Part shown: piece by piece, positions 1 to 7,583 of the stretch
How the letters are laid out: the number at the start of each line of letters is the position of its first letter
Numbering within the stretch: position 1 is the stretch's first letter
Assembly: GCA_035575515.1 (NCBI GenBank)
Contig: DATLXU010000024.1
Coordinates: 1 to 25,704, forward strand
Direction of reading: 5' to 3'
DNA length: 25,704 nt
DNA from: DATLXU01 sp035575515
Lineage (GTDB): Bacteria > Acidobacteriota > Blastocatellia > UBA7656
Notes under the pieces: generated by a model
What the model saw: only the letters and a program-made list of their open reading frames with translations
Told to the model about the DNA's origin: nothing
Databases searched by the model: none
Program-made: the position numbers and the translations under genes

Positions 1-486
1 TAAAGCAGCAGCATCAAGCCACTGAACGGTTTCATCTGGTAAGCGATTTCTACAAAGGGGAAGCAGTATTGGCTTCAGAGCCTCGGACCTCTTTTTAGAA
101 TCCAAAGCTAGAATCTTCGGAGTTAGGCACTTTTTGAGTAATATATCTGCTTTTTCTATGGTTTCTCTGTACTGTAGCAATCTGGAGTTCTGTGAGTATC
201 TGATGTTGCGAAAATGAACAACTTTTTTCCCCGACCCAGAAGAATCGGAATGAAAACCGCTACCATTATTCCAAGGCGCGACAATAGGCGTTGGTATGTA
301 ATGATTGAGAAAGAAGTCCGTCAGCGCATCTTCATCATATTGGCTCTCAAGAATGAAGGTGTCGGCCTGCCACGCGCCGCGCACGTTTGCGTCAAGCTGC
401 TCTGCGACAAGGCGCATTACCCCAAGAGCTTTAAGATAGTGCATCAATGGCTCAGGCGCGCACCCTTTCAATTCAATTCGATTCAT
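1..486 (-). CDS. csx17: Csx17/Cas8 large subunit, type I-G CRISPR-Cas (partial, N-terminal 162 codons)
   Basis: The translated N-terminus begins MNRIELKGCAPEPLMHYLKA and continues with LGVMRLVAEQL, then VRGAWQ and PTPIVAPWNNGSGF. I recognise this as the start of Csx17, the Cas8-type large subunit of type I-G (old I-U) effector complexes, which takes part in target and PAM recognition in Cascade. The ATG overlaps the cas3 stop as ATGA (483-486), and a GGAGG-like sequence lies just upstream within the cas3 end (GAGGAGGTGTCTGA), so translation is probably coupled to cas3. The frame is open to the window edge; the rest of the gene and the expected csb1/cas7, csb2/cas5-6, cas4-cas1 and cas2 genes would lie outside. 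The stretch around 60-240 is more AT-rich than neighbouring genes, which fits a transferred module. Recognition is from memory of the family, not from a search. Confidence 0.85.
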   Translation of the reverse strand, partial: MNRIELKGCAPEPLMHYLKALGVMRLVAEQLDANVRGAWQADTFILESQYDEDALTDFFLNHYIPTPIVAPWNNGSGFHSDSSGSGKKVVHFRNIRYSQNSRLLQYRETIEKADILLKKCLTPKILALDSKKRSEALKPILLPLCRNRLPDETVQWLDAAAL

Positions 487-3017
487 TCAGACACCTCCTC
501 CGAAGGAAGAACATCAACCGGATAGCGGCTGGCGCGAACGTCAGCCGCGCGAATCAATGCTTCGAGAAATGCCAGACGGAACACGCCTAGCCTATTGCGC
601 AGGGCAATCATTCGTTCGAGCCATGAGCGAGAGCCATCCGCGCTTGCTCCAAGCAACATCGGTTCGAGATCAAGCTCTAGCTTCGGCGTTATTACACCTT
701 CACCAAGATCAGTCGCGGGCAACAGGTCTTTGTCCCAGATGCCGCGCGCAAATTTCTTCTCGTTACCGTCCGGTCTGTTTTCGCCCGGCAGTGCGCGGAT
801 GCTCAACCGGACTTTGCCGTGATGACACGCAGCGAGGTACACGGCTAAATCACTTGCTCCGGTTTGAAGCAACGCAAGTGCGCTGGCAAGCTCATGGCGG
901 AAGAAAGCCCGTGAATGTCCTCTTTTGCCTTCAGGCGATGGAAGGTTACGATCAGACTTGGCAAGCAAGACCTCACTTAAATCTTCCGGCAGGCCGCGAT
1001 GCAAAGTTTCCTGAAAGACTTCATGCGCCTTGCCCCAGTCGTGATGATGCGTTGCGAAGACCAGATCGTCGCGCCACTCATCAAGCTCAATATCAGCCAG
1101 CGCATTTACAATCAATTCCGCTTTCGCTCTGGCTTCGGCAGAGTGGGCGGCCAGACTTTGCCTGTATTTAAGGTGGGATAACAAATCGTCTTCGTAGCTC
1201 TCTTCTGGTTCTTCGCTCTCGCGTGGCGTGGGTGCAACAGGTTCTTTGCTGTCTGTGCTCCATCCTAATTCAGAATCGTAGCCGCCTTCGCTTACATCCA
1301 GCAGCAATGTCAGGCCCGGCCTGATTGAATTATCTTCTGCCTTTCTCCATTCGCCCATTAGGGCATCCCACATCCATGCCTCGCGCTTCTTCTTCGCTTT
1401 GTTTTCTTTGCTGAGGAATAACCTTAAGTGTCCTACTGGAACCGGACAAAGCTCGTTACGCGTCGGGGCAGGCGTTTTCTTCATCGGAGCTTGCCCACCA
1501 AGATCACGCCACGCTATGGAAACATTTCTCTCATCCGCGCCGCGCACAAAGCGGGAGACATCAAGGTCGTAGCCTGACAAATCAGGAGTCGTATCGAATA
1601 GATCAACCAGATCACGACGGCGCAAAACGTGCGCTGGAACATACTCGTCCGAATGCTGCGGCAAGTCTGCTGGCGCGGCTGAAGTAAGCCCTTTTAATCT
1701 CTCTCGCGCCCTTTGCAGATCGTCCCACTTGTATGGCGAGGCAATTTTTTGCTGGTCTTTTTCTTCAAGCTCGTCATCCGCTTTGTCGCTGAGCTTCTCA
1801 TCCTTCTGGTTTAGCGGGCGGTCAATCCAATAAATAAATGCCTCTTCAAACTCACCTTTCCGATTGCATCGCCCGAATCGCTGCACCAGACTTGCCCACG
1901 GAGCGAGGTCCGTAATCAGCAAACGGGATGAAATATCAAGACCCGCTTCGACAACCTGAGTGGCAATGATGATTCTTCCCGCGCCGTCGGGATCAGGAAT
2001 GGCGTTCAACACATCAGCCCATCGGCGGCGCTCAGAAGGACGGAACCGAGAGTGAATAAGCTTTATTTCTGGAATGTTTGGATCAGCATTTTGCGCTGAT
2101 TTCTTTTTCCCTTTCGGTCTGGCTGCAAGCTCCTCATAAATCTCCTGTGCGCGAGCGACGCGATTCACTACTACGAGTGTTTGAGTGCCTGGCTTGTGCT
2201 TTTCTCTAATGAACTCCGCGAGATCCTTCGGCAATCGGCATTTATAATCTGCTTTCGCAAGAATCTTCTTTGCTTCAAGACGACACTTGAGGATAGAAGC
2301 GGTCTTATCTTCTTCGCTCAAGGTTAGCTGCTTAAGCTTTGAAACTTGAGTAGCGAAATCAATCGTCTTCAGCCATTGCGCGTCGAGTGTTGCCGACATC
2401 CAGATTGAACGACTGGGGCCGAATGTTTTGAATTGTTCTCGGAAAGCGGCTAGTTGCGTTGCTGTCGCCAACCCGTCGCCCATTAACTGAATTTCGTCAA
2501 ACACCCAAAAACAATCGTTATTAAGCAACCCGAATTGAATTGGCCAGCGGAAGCGGCTCATTGCATAGCCGCGATTGAGTGCGCGCGACAGCAACATGTC
2601 TTGCGTGCCGATGAGGATGCACTCTCGCTCAGGTTCCGTATCCCATTCCCTGCTCACAGTGCCGCCCATAAGCACACGAACCTGAAATCTATCTTTCAAT
2701 GTGGGCCATTCAGTCTCTAATTTCGTGATTGCCGCTTTAGTCACATCTCTCGTTTGTTCAACGAGTGTGCGCATCGGCAGGCAATAAATAAGCCGCCGCC
2801 CAACACTTGAATCATTTTGCAGTCTTCGCCAGAGCCATGCCCCAATCACGGCGGCGGTTTTGCCCGCGCCGGTCGGCACGTTTACAAGCGAAGGGAGCGG
2901 GTTATCCAATGCCAGCCGTCGCTGATAATCGAATGGCTCCCAGTTGAAAGCTGCACGAAAGAAGTCATCGTATGTTGCGTATTGTGTTGTCATATCATTC
3001 GTCTCTAATTCCTGCAT
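483..3017 (-). CDS. cas3: CRISPR-associated helicase/nuclease Cas3, type I-G (helicase then C-terminal HD)
   Basis: This is an 844-residue Cas3, the ATP-driven helicase-nuclease that degrades target DNA once Cascade has bound. Helicase motifs run in order: Walker A VPTGAGKT (47-54), motif II DEIQ (174-177), SAT (208-210), a motif around VVNRVA (283-288), ATQVVEAGLDIS (352-363) and QRFGRCNRKG (379-388). The HD nuclease follows the helicase rather than preceding it: HHHD (657-660), RHE (707-709), ACHHG (730-734) and RAADVR (823-828). The helicase-first order is typical of the GSU0051-type Cas3 of type I-G and separates it from the HD-first Cas3 of types I-C/E/F. An alternative start is the ATG at 2993; neither start has a strong Shine-Dalgarno. 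It lies 65 bp downstream of the WYL regulator and overlaps csx17 by 4 bp, so the three genes look like one transcript. No key motif is missing. Confidence 0.93.
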   Translation of the reverse strand: MQELETNDMTTQYATYDDFFRAAFNWEPFDYQRRLALDNPLPSLVNVPTGAGKTAAVIGAWLWRRLQNDSSVGRRLIYCLPMRTLVEQTRDVTKAAITKLETEWPTLKDRFQVRVLMGGTVSREWDTEPERECILIGTQDMLLSRALNRGYAMSRFRWPIQFGLLNNDCFWVFDEIQLMGDGLATATQLAAFREQFKTFGPSRSIWMSATLDAQWLKTIDFATQVSKLKQLTLSEEDKTASILKCRLEAKKILAKADYKCRLPKDLAEFIREKHKPGTQTLVVVNRVARAQEIYEELAARPKGKKKSAQNADPNIPEIKLIHSRFRPSERRRWADVLNAIPDPDGAGRIIIATQVVEAGLDISSRLLITDLAPWASLVQRFGRCNRKGEFEEAFIYWIDRPLNQKDEKLSDKADDELEEKDQQKIASPYKWDDLQRARERLKGLTSAAPADLPQHSDEYVPAHVLRRRDLVDLFDTTPDLSGYDLDVSRFVRGADERNVSIAWRDLGGQAPMKKTPAPTRNELCPVPVGHLRLFLSKENKAKKKREAWMWDALMGEWRKAEDNSIRPGLTLLLDVSEGGYDSELGWSTDSKEPVAPTPRESEEPEESYEDDLLSHLKYRQSLAAHSAEARAKAELIVNALADIELDEWRDDLVFATHHHDWGKAHEVFQETLHRGLPEDLSEVLLAKSDRNLPSPEGKRGHSRAFFRHELASALALLQTGASDLAVYLAACHHGKVRLSIRALPGENRPDGNEKKFARGIWDKDLLPATDLGEGVITPKLELDLEPMLLGASADGSRSWLERMIALRNRLGVFRLAFLEALIRAADVRASRYPVDVLPSEEVSE

Positions 3018-3082
3018 TGAACATCCTACACCTCAACCCGGACAAGTACGGGCCTGTGTGGTTTTCCACTCATAACTTTTTT

Positions 3083-4096
3083 TCATTCCTCACCGTAGCG
3101 GGACAGCGCCTGCCGATGCGCCTCTTTCACTTCCGCGCGAACCTGTTCGGGCGACAAGACCTCTACGTCAGGCCCCCAGCTCAGAATGAATCGAACAAGC
3201 CCGCGCCCGCTCGCTACTCGCATCTCTATCGTGGTTGTTTCCTCGCAATCGGCTGTGCGCAGAGTGCGCTCAATCAGCCGCTGCGTCCTGTGAAATGTTC
3301 GCTCCGCAAAGATTCGCGCCGTCACTCCCTTCGCCCGCAGCCTCACATCCACTGGCTCGCCGTGAATCCCGTTGAAACAATTCACCGCCAGAAACTCCTT
3401 CAAATCGAAATCCGCTGGCCGCGTGAATCGCTCGCCCGTCTCGCGCAACTTCTTTATATGGTCTATCGAAAACGGCAGGATGCGCCGCCGAAGATGATCG
3501 AACCCGATCATCTTCAAGGTCGCTCCGTCCGGGTCGAAATAGACCGCATAGGGGTCAACCATTCGCTCGCTCACGGTATCCGTGCTCATCGTGTAATAGC
3601 GCAGCCGCACCCTTCGGCGCTCCATCGCTGCTTTCGCCAGCCGGTCTATCGTTTCGGCGTGCTCGGAAAAATCTTTCGCCGGAACCATCGCCGTCCCGTA
3701 CACCGCCGCCATCTCGTCTAACGTCTCGCGCAATGACGGATGAAGCGAGGCCCTCGCCTTCGCAATCAATGAATGGGCGTGGCGGGCAAACGGCGAGTTG
3801 AGCGAGGTCAGTCCGGTCGCCGCGATTGATTGCTGAGCGAGCAATAACGTCGCAAGCTCTGCGGGCGAAAACGGGGGCGGGAGGAACTCGTACCCGTCTC
3901 TGAATTTATAGCGAACCTCGCGCCCTTCGCGCTCATCAGTAATCGGATAATGCGGGGTCAGCGCGTCAATCATCCGCTTGATCGTCTTCGCGCTCACACG
4001 GAAGTGATCCGCAAGCTCGCGCAATGTGCGCGGGCGCTCCGATAGCAGAAGCGGCAGCACGACTATGCGCTCAGTCAAATCGCCGCGATGTGACAT
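3083..4096 (-). CDS. WYL-domain transcriptional regulator upstream of cas3
   Basis: A 337-residue regulator. Residues 8-47 form a DeoR-like winged HTH (the stretch RTLRELADHFRVSAKTIKRM carries the recognition helix). Residues about 160-222 are a WYL domain (DPYAVYFDPDGATLKMIGFD, then RRRILPFSIDHI), and a WCX-type C-terminal domain follows (about 245-330). WYL proteins are known ligand-sensing regulators often linked to CRISPR-Cas and other defence loci. The open frame extends upstream to 4366, but I chose 4096 because GGGAGG lies seven bases before this ATG; the ATG at 4102 touches that Shine-Dalgarno, and the upstream extension is really a decayed MFS fragment. The gene is the first of the cas transcript. 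A near-consensus promoter and an inverted repeat lie upstream, so autoregulation is likely. Whether it represses or activates cannot be read from the sequence. Confidence 0.88.
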   Translation of the reverse strand: MSHRGDLTERIVVLPLLLSERPRTLRELADHFRVSAKTIKRMIDALTPHYPITDEREGREVRYKFRDGYEFLPPPFSPAELATLLLAQQSIAATGLTSLNSPFARHAHSLIAKARASLHPSLRETLDEMAAVYGTAMVPAKDFSEHAETIDRLAKAAMERRRVRLRYYTMSTDTVSERMVDPYAVYFDPDGATLKMIGFDHLRRRILPFSIDHIKKLRETGERFTRPADFDLKEFLAVNCFNGIHGEPVDVRLRAKGVTARIFAERTFHRTQRLIERTLRTADCEETTTIEMRVASGRGLVRFILSWGPDVEVLSPEQVRAEVKEAHRQALSRYGEE

Positions 4097-4222
4097 GCGC
4101 ATACCTCCCGCCGCAAACATCTCGCCCGACCGGGCGCGAGACTCGCGGCAATAACGCTTTGAATTTGATTCCTGGTCATCCCTGAAAGGCACAATCCTTA
4201 CGCTTTCCACCCCGGGACATTG

Positions 4223-4247
4223 AACCTCGGGGAAACCCATCGAGGTT
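4223..4247 (-). promoter_or_regulatory. Inverted repeat, candidate WYL operator
   Basis: Arms AACCTCG (4223-4229) and CGAGGTT (4241-4247) are perfectly inverted around an 11-base centre that itself holds GGG/CCC. The repeat overlaps the -10 box and the expected start site, the classic place for a repressor to block RNA polymerase. That the WYL protein binds it is inference. Confidence 0.55.
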
Positions 4248-4273
4248 ATATATATCACTGCGAAAATTGTCAA
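4245..4273 (-). promoter_or_regulatory. Sigma-70 type promoter for the WYL-cas3-csx17 transcript
   Basis: On the minus strand TTGACA (4268-4273) is followed after exactly 17 bases by TATAAC (4245-4250). This is the best match to a housekeeping promoter in the window. The start site would fall near 4238, leaving a leader of about 140 nt before the WYL start at 4096. Confidence 0.75.
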
Positions 4274-4304
4274 TGGTATAGGCAAACTCAGTCGAGCCGC
4301 CCCC

Positions 4305-4390
4305 TCAAAGCACAATGACATTAAGCTCGCTTGAACCGGAGGCAGAGCCGATTGCCGGAAATACAAACCGCTGCCACTCGCTGATTAACG
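4305..4390 (-). pseudogene. Decayed duplicate of the C-terminal end of the neighbouring MFS gene
   Basis: Read on the minus strand this stretch gives PLIS, then RFVFPAIGSASG, and ends at a TGA (4305-4307). The intact MFS gene next to it ends with PLISGFTGWRYAFVF followed by LAIGPAVGAYF. The DNA agrees too: a block of about 23 bases with two differences lies here and again about 140 bp away in the MFS gene, and CGCTGATTAA(C/T)GG recurs as well. It is a remnant of a tandem duplication or of a second MFS gene, with an internal deletion. Together with the WYL promoter and leader it accounts for the 341-bp gap 4097-4437. Confidence 0.65.
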
Positions 4391-4437
4391 GATGCAGATG
4401 ATCTTTTCAAACTCTACTCAAATCATAGAGCTGATAA

Positions 4438-5652
4438 TTAATGGCTTACCGCTGACAGCTTATTCATGAAATACGCGCCGACGGCGGGGCCGATTGCCAG
4501 AAACACAAACGCATACCGCCAGCCTGTGAAGCCGCTGATTAATGGAAGCAACTGGATTGAAACAACCGTTATCGCAAACCCCACTCCGTTTTGAATCGTT
4601 AGCGCCGTGCCTGTGTAGGCGGGCGGGCACGAGCGCGCCGCGAGCGCCGAAAACTGAGGCGAGTCCGATACAACGAAGACTCCCCATACAAGAATGAAAA
4701 TCAGAACTAACGCGGGCGGCAATTCAAATGCAAAGCCAGACAGCGCAGAGCATGCGCCGCTTACCAAAAGCGACACTATCGCAACCGCCCGCTCGCCCGC
4801 CCGCCGCGAAATCCACCCGCCTGCGACGCACCCAAATGCGCCCGCGCCTATAGCCGCAAACGAAAGCAGCGGCAACCGGCTCGCCCATTCCGATTGCCCG
4901 CTTTGAAATCGCGCGCTCAGGTAAAACGCGATGAGCGACCAGAATGCATAAAGCTCCCACATGTGGCCGAAGTAACCGAACGCCGTGTAGCGAAAAGGCG
5001 CGTGGTCGAATACCTTGAACATCATCCGCCAGTCAAATCGCGCGCGGCCTTTCAGGTATGGCCCGTCGCCTACAGCCGCGACTATCAACGCGCCGCCCGC
5101 GATTGCGCTCGCGCTCGCTATGCTCACGAGCAATCGCCAGTCGAAGCGCGCGCCGACACCAATTATCAGATAAGGCGAAGCCGTGCCTAAGGTGAGCGCG
5201 CCCACGAGCACGCCCAATCGCCATCCGAGTCCCGCGCGAAACCAGCTTGCGACTATCTTCATCCCTACGGGATAGACCCCCGCAAGCATCAAGCCTGTCA
5301 GGAATCGAAATGGAATGGCTGCCGCAAGCCCGCGCGCAAGCCACGCGAACGCAGCGTTGAAGATGGCGGCTGCTACGGCTGAAGCGAAGAAGACGCGCCG
5401 CGCGTTGAATCGGTCTGCGAGGTTCAGGAATGAATAGAGGAACGTTCCGGTGATGAATCCTAACTGAACGGCGATTGTGAGCCACGCGCTTTCCGCGTCC
5501 GTAAGCGACCATTCGCGGCGCAAGACAGTGACCGCAGCGGTGCCTGAAAACCAGACCGACGATGCCAGCAGCACCGCCAGCGCGACCAGCATCATTGCGC
5601 GCGTGGCTTCCGGTTGCGCGCGCACATCGTTGATTGATTCAGCCTGAAGCAT
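4438..5652 (-). CDS. Major facilitator superfamily (MFS) transporter
   Basis: A 404-residue, very hydrophobic protein with about twelve predicted membrane helices in two halves, typical for the MFS. The first helix is around residues 20-44 (MMLVALAVLLASSVWFSG), and the loop after helix 2 carries NLADRFNARRVF, which resembles the G-x-x-x-D-R-x-G-R-R loop motif in position. It should sit in the inner membrane as a proton-linked or facilitated transporter. The substrate cannot be told; the start resembles anion/cyanate/nitrate-type MFS members, but only loosely. No good Shine-Dalgarno is seen before the ATG. The gene stands alone, with a decayed copy of its own 3' end just downstream (4305-4390). 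Confidence 0.85.
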   Translation of the reverse strand: MLQAESINDVRAQPEATRAMMLVALAVLLASSVWFSGTAAVTVLRREWSLTDAESAWLTIAVQLGFITGTFLYSFLNLADRFNARRVFFASAVAAAIFNAAFAWLARGLAAAIPFRFLTGLMLAGVYPVGMKIVASWFRAGLGWRLGVLVGALTLGTASPYLIIGVGARFDWRLLVSIASASAIAGGALIVAAVGDGPYLKGRARFDWRMMFKVFDHAPFRYTAFGYFGHMWELYAFWSLIAFYLSARFQSGQSEWASRLPLLSFAAIGAGAFGCVAGGWISRRAGERAVAIVSLLVSGACSALSGFAFELPPALVLIFILVWGVFVVSDSPQFSALAARSCPPAYTGTALTIQNGVGFAITVVSIQLLPLISGFTGWRYAFVFLAIGPAVGAYFMNKLSAVSH

Positions 5653-5714
5653 CCGAGACGCGAGGCGGAGTTTCGATCAATGAACCCAATTCGACATTAT
5701 GAGGGATTGCCTGC

Positions 5715-5930
5715 TTAAACAGCTTCCGGCAACACTTCGTATTTCACAGGCAGCAGCCCTTCCAAGTTAAGGCGCTTTGAAGCATCGAGTATTTCTATGC
5801 CTACAATCCTATCGTCTTTGCCCAGACCTAAAACTATGTCTTCAGCAATGCGCTTGTTAGTAACGTCTTGCTTCCGCTCATCGAGGCGCAGGTAAAGCAG
5901 GTCTGTCGTAGAGTTATATAGAATCTGCAT
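5715..5930 (-). CDS. DUF2283 family small protein
   Basis: A 71-residue protein starting MQILYNSTTDLLYLRL and continuing with a segment like AEDIVLGLGKDDRIVGIEIL, the pattern of the DUF2283 family (initial 'Y' strand, then a G-x-hydrophobic-hydrophobic strand pair). The open frame extends to 5960, but the start at 5930 is preferred because GGGAGG lies about seven bases before it. The stop of a broken DUF4258 gene lies 19 bp upstream. DUF2283 genes often sit next to a DUF4258 gene, and the pair has been suspected of being toxin-antitoxin-like. Here the partner is disrupted while this gene is intact. Molecular function is unknown. Confidence 0.8.
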   Translation of the reverse strand: MQILYNSTTDLLYLRLDERKQDVTNKRIAEDIVLGLGKDDRIVGIEILDASKRLNLEGLLPVKYEVLPEAV

Positions 5931-5949
5931 TCTCGCCCTCCCACCGCCC

Positions 5950-6191
5950 CTAAAACACATAGACGGTTACTATCCTCTCAGCTTCAATAGTGTAGAACAC
6001 TTCGACCCGTTTTTGCTCGTAATATTCTTTTTGTTTCGCGCCTGCTTGAACTCCTAGACTCTGGCTTTCCCCATTCGATCAGGTTTTGCAGGGACGAGAA
6101 CTCCTGTGTTAATCACATCAATGATTTCTTCTTCTGTAGCGTCTCGCTCTTCAGCACATTCAAGTGTATGCGGATCAATTTGAATCTTCAT
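5950..6191 (-). pseudogene. DUF4258 family gene, broken by a premature stop and a frameshift
   Basis: From the ATG at 6191 the frame reads MKIQIDPHTLECAEERDATE, then EEIIDVINTGVLVPAKPDRM and GKARV, and hits TAG at 6054-6056. Reading past the stop gives EFKQARNKK. After a frame change the reading goes on as QKEYYEQKRVEVFYTIEAER and IVTVYVF, ending in TAG at 5950. Put together this matches the DUF4258 layout (helical N-part, then the KARVFEF and YYEQKRVEV-type strands), so two lesions are needed: a phenylalanine codon turned into a stop, and a single-base shift around 6015-6025. It begins 36 bp after the VWA gene stop and precedes an intact DUF2283 gene. A sequencing error could explain one lesion, less easily both. 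Confidence 0.7.
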
Positions 6192-6227
6192 TCGCTGCCA
6201 CTTTACTGCGTGAAGCTTCAAGCCCGC

Positions 6228-7493
6228 TCAATGAATCCGCTTCGCTCTTCTTCTGAGGTAGTCCATAAGGATGTACTGGCCGAGCGTCATCGTCGTCGTA
6301 AAATACGCCTTGCCCTGACATATCTCAGTCACCCGCTTTACGAAATCAACGAGGTAATAATCATCTGCAAGCATAAACGTATTAATCATTATCCCGCTGC
6401 GGCGGCACAGCGCGACTTCGCGGAAAGTCTCCTGAAGGATGCGCGGGTCAAGCCCCATCGGGTTTTTGTAAATCCGCCCGTCTTCAAGTGTCATCGCCGA
6501 CGGCTTGCCGTCCGTTATCATTATGATCTGCCGCATGTCTTTTCGCTGCCGAGTCAGTATGCGCCGCGCAAGCTTCAACCCTTCGCGCGTGTTCGTGTGA
6601 TATGGGCCGACCTGCGCGCGCGCAAGCCCGGCGAGCGGTATCTCTTCGGCAGAATCGTGAAACAGCACGACCCTGAGCGAATCGCCCGGATACTGGGTGC
6701 GAATCAAGTGCGTGAGCGCAAGCGCGACGCGCTTGGCGGGCGTGAAGCGGTCTTCGCCGTACAGGATCATCGAATGCGAGCAGTCCAACATCAAGACAGT
6801 CGCGCAAGAGCTTTGATACTCCGTCTGATGAACCATCAGGTCTGAGTACTGAAGATTGATCGGAACGCCAAGCCCTTCGCGTTCGATGGCCGATTTCAAA
6901 GTCGCGTTCACATCCAGATTCATCGTATCGCCGAACTCGTATTGCTTAGACGCTTCGCTCGCTTCAATCCCCGTCGAAAGATAATTCGTGTCGTGGCGGC
7001 CCAGTGATGATTTACCCAAAGACGCGAGCAAATCTTTCAATGCCTTGAATCCGAGAAAGTCCAATCCCTTGTCTTTGATCTCAAACTTGACGCTGCGCTC
7101 GACGGGCTTGCCGGTTCTGCCGCCGCGCGCGTTCAGGCGATTGCTCTGTTCAATCTCTGCAGGCTCTTCGTTCACGCCGATGTAGCCTTCTTCGATCAAT
7201 CTTTCAATCAGGCGATCAATCAATTCGGCCATCATCTCGGCGCTGATATTGCCCTGCTCATCCATCATCTGCTCAAGCTCTTCGTCGCTGAGCAGCCCGT
7301 CTTCCATCAGCGCGCGCTCGATTGCCTCGCGCAATGCCTCAAGCGTTCGTTCGCGGTCATCGTCCCAGTAACTCGAATAATAATTCCCGTACCCGCTCTG
7401 AAGCAGAAAGTCTGCGAGCCGGTCGAGAAGTTCTTCGAGGCTCAACGATTCCCAATCAACGCCGTTCCATTTTGAATATTTTGTGAAAGGCAT
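6228..7493 (-). CDS. VWA-domain protein, partner of the MoxR/ChlI-type ATPase
   Basis: A 421-residue soluble protein. The N-terminal half is acidic and helical (for example SDEELEQMMDEQGN around 69-82). The C-terminal half is a von Willebrand A domain with an intact metal-ion-dependent adhesion site: D237-x-S-x-S241 (DCSHS), a threonine in HTNTREGL, and the aspartate of MITDGKP. VWA proteins of this type pair with MoxR/ChlI-like AAA+ ATPases to remodel or insert metal into target proteins. The ATPase gene lies two genes upstream, with a ferritin-like gene between them. I chose the ATG at 7493 rather than 7526 because the protein from there starts like relatives (MPFTKYSKWNGVDW). No Shine-Dalgarno is visible; the leader is entirely a heptad-repeat element. 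The target is unknown. Confidence 0.88.
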   Translation of the reverse strand: MPFTKYSKWNGVDWESLSLEELLDRLADFLLQSGYGNYYSSYWDDDRERTLEALREAIERALMEDGLLSDEELEQMMDEQGNISAEMMAELIDRLIERLIEEGYIGVNEEPAEIEQSNRLNARGGRTGKPVERSVKFEIKDKGLDFLGFKALKDLLASLGKSSLGRHDTNYLSTGIEASEASKQYEFGDTMNLDVNATLKSAIEREGLGVPINLQYSDLMVHQTEYQSSCATVLMLDCSHSMILYGEDRFTPAKRVALALTHLIRTQYPGDSLRVVLFHDSAEEIPLAGLARAQVGPYHTNTREGLKLARRILTRQRKDMRQIIMITDGKPSAMTLEDGRIYKNPMGLDPRILQETFREVALCRRSGIMINTFMLADDYYLVDFVKRVTEICQGKAYFTTTMTLGQYILMDYLRRRAKRIH

Positions 7494-7495
7494 GA

Positions 7496-7579
7496 TAAGT
7501 CCAGTGCCCGAAGTCCGAAGTCCCATGTCCGGAAGTCAGGAAGCGCACTTTAATCGGTTCTGACTTTTAGACTTCGGAC
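7496..7579 (-). repeat. Intergenic heptad-repeat element with inverted arms (locus A)
   Basis: On the minus strand the sequence falls into seven-base units, including GGACATG, GGACTTC, GGACTTC, GGGCACT and GGACTTA in a row. AGTCCGAAGTC (7512-7522) is a perfect inverted match of 7570-7580, and AAGTCAG (7533-7539) of 7560-7566, so a long hairpin can form. It fills the gap between the EncFtn stop and the VWA start. Confidence 0.7.
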
Positions 7580-7583
7580 TGAA

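Noticed and set aside
214..525. Plus-strand frame of 103 codons at the left edge
   Set aside because: It lies antisense to csx17, whose minus-strand translation matches the family well and overlaps cas3 as ATGA.
2972..3721. Plus-strand frame of 249 codons
   Set aside because: Antisense to the WYL gene; composition is Arg/His/Pro-rich as expected of a shadow frame, with no domain.
4097..4366. N-terminal extension of the WYL gene by 90 codons
   Set aside because: No Shine-Dalgarno at the upstream ATG, it would bury the promoter and operator, and part of it is a decayed MFS fragment.
1..4437. CRISPR array next to the cas genes
   Set aside because: No set of direct repeats with regular spacers is present; the array must lie outside the window if it exists.
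6168..6845. Plus-strand frame of 225 codons
   Set aside because: Shadow of the VWA gene, whose metal-binding motif is clear on the other strand.
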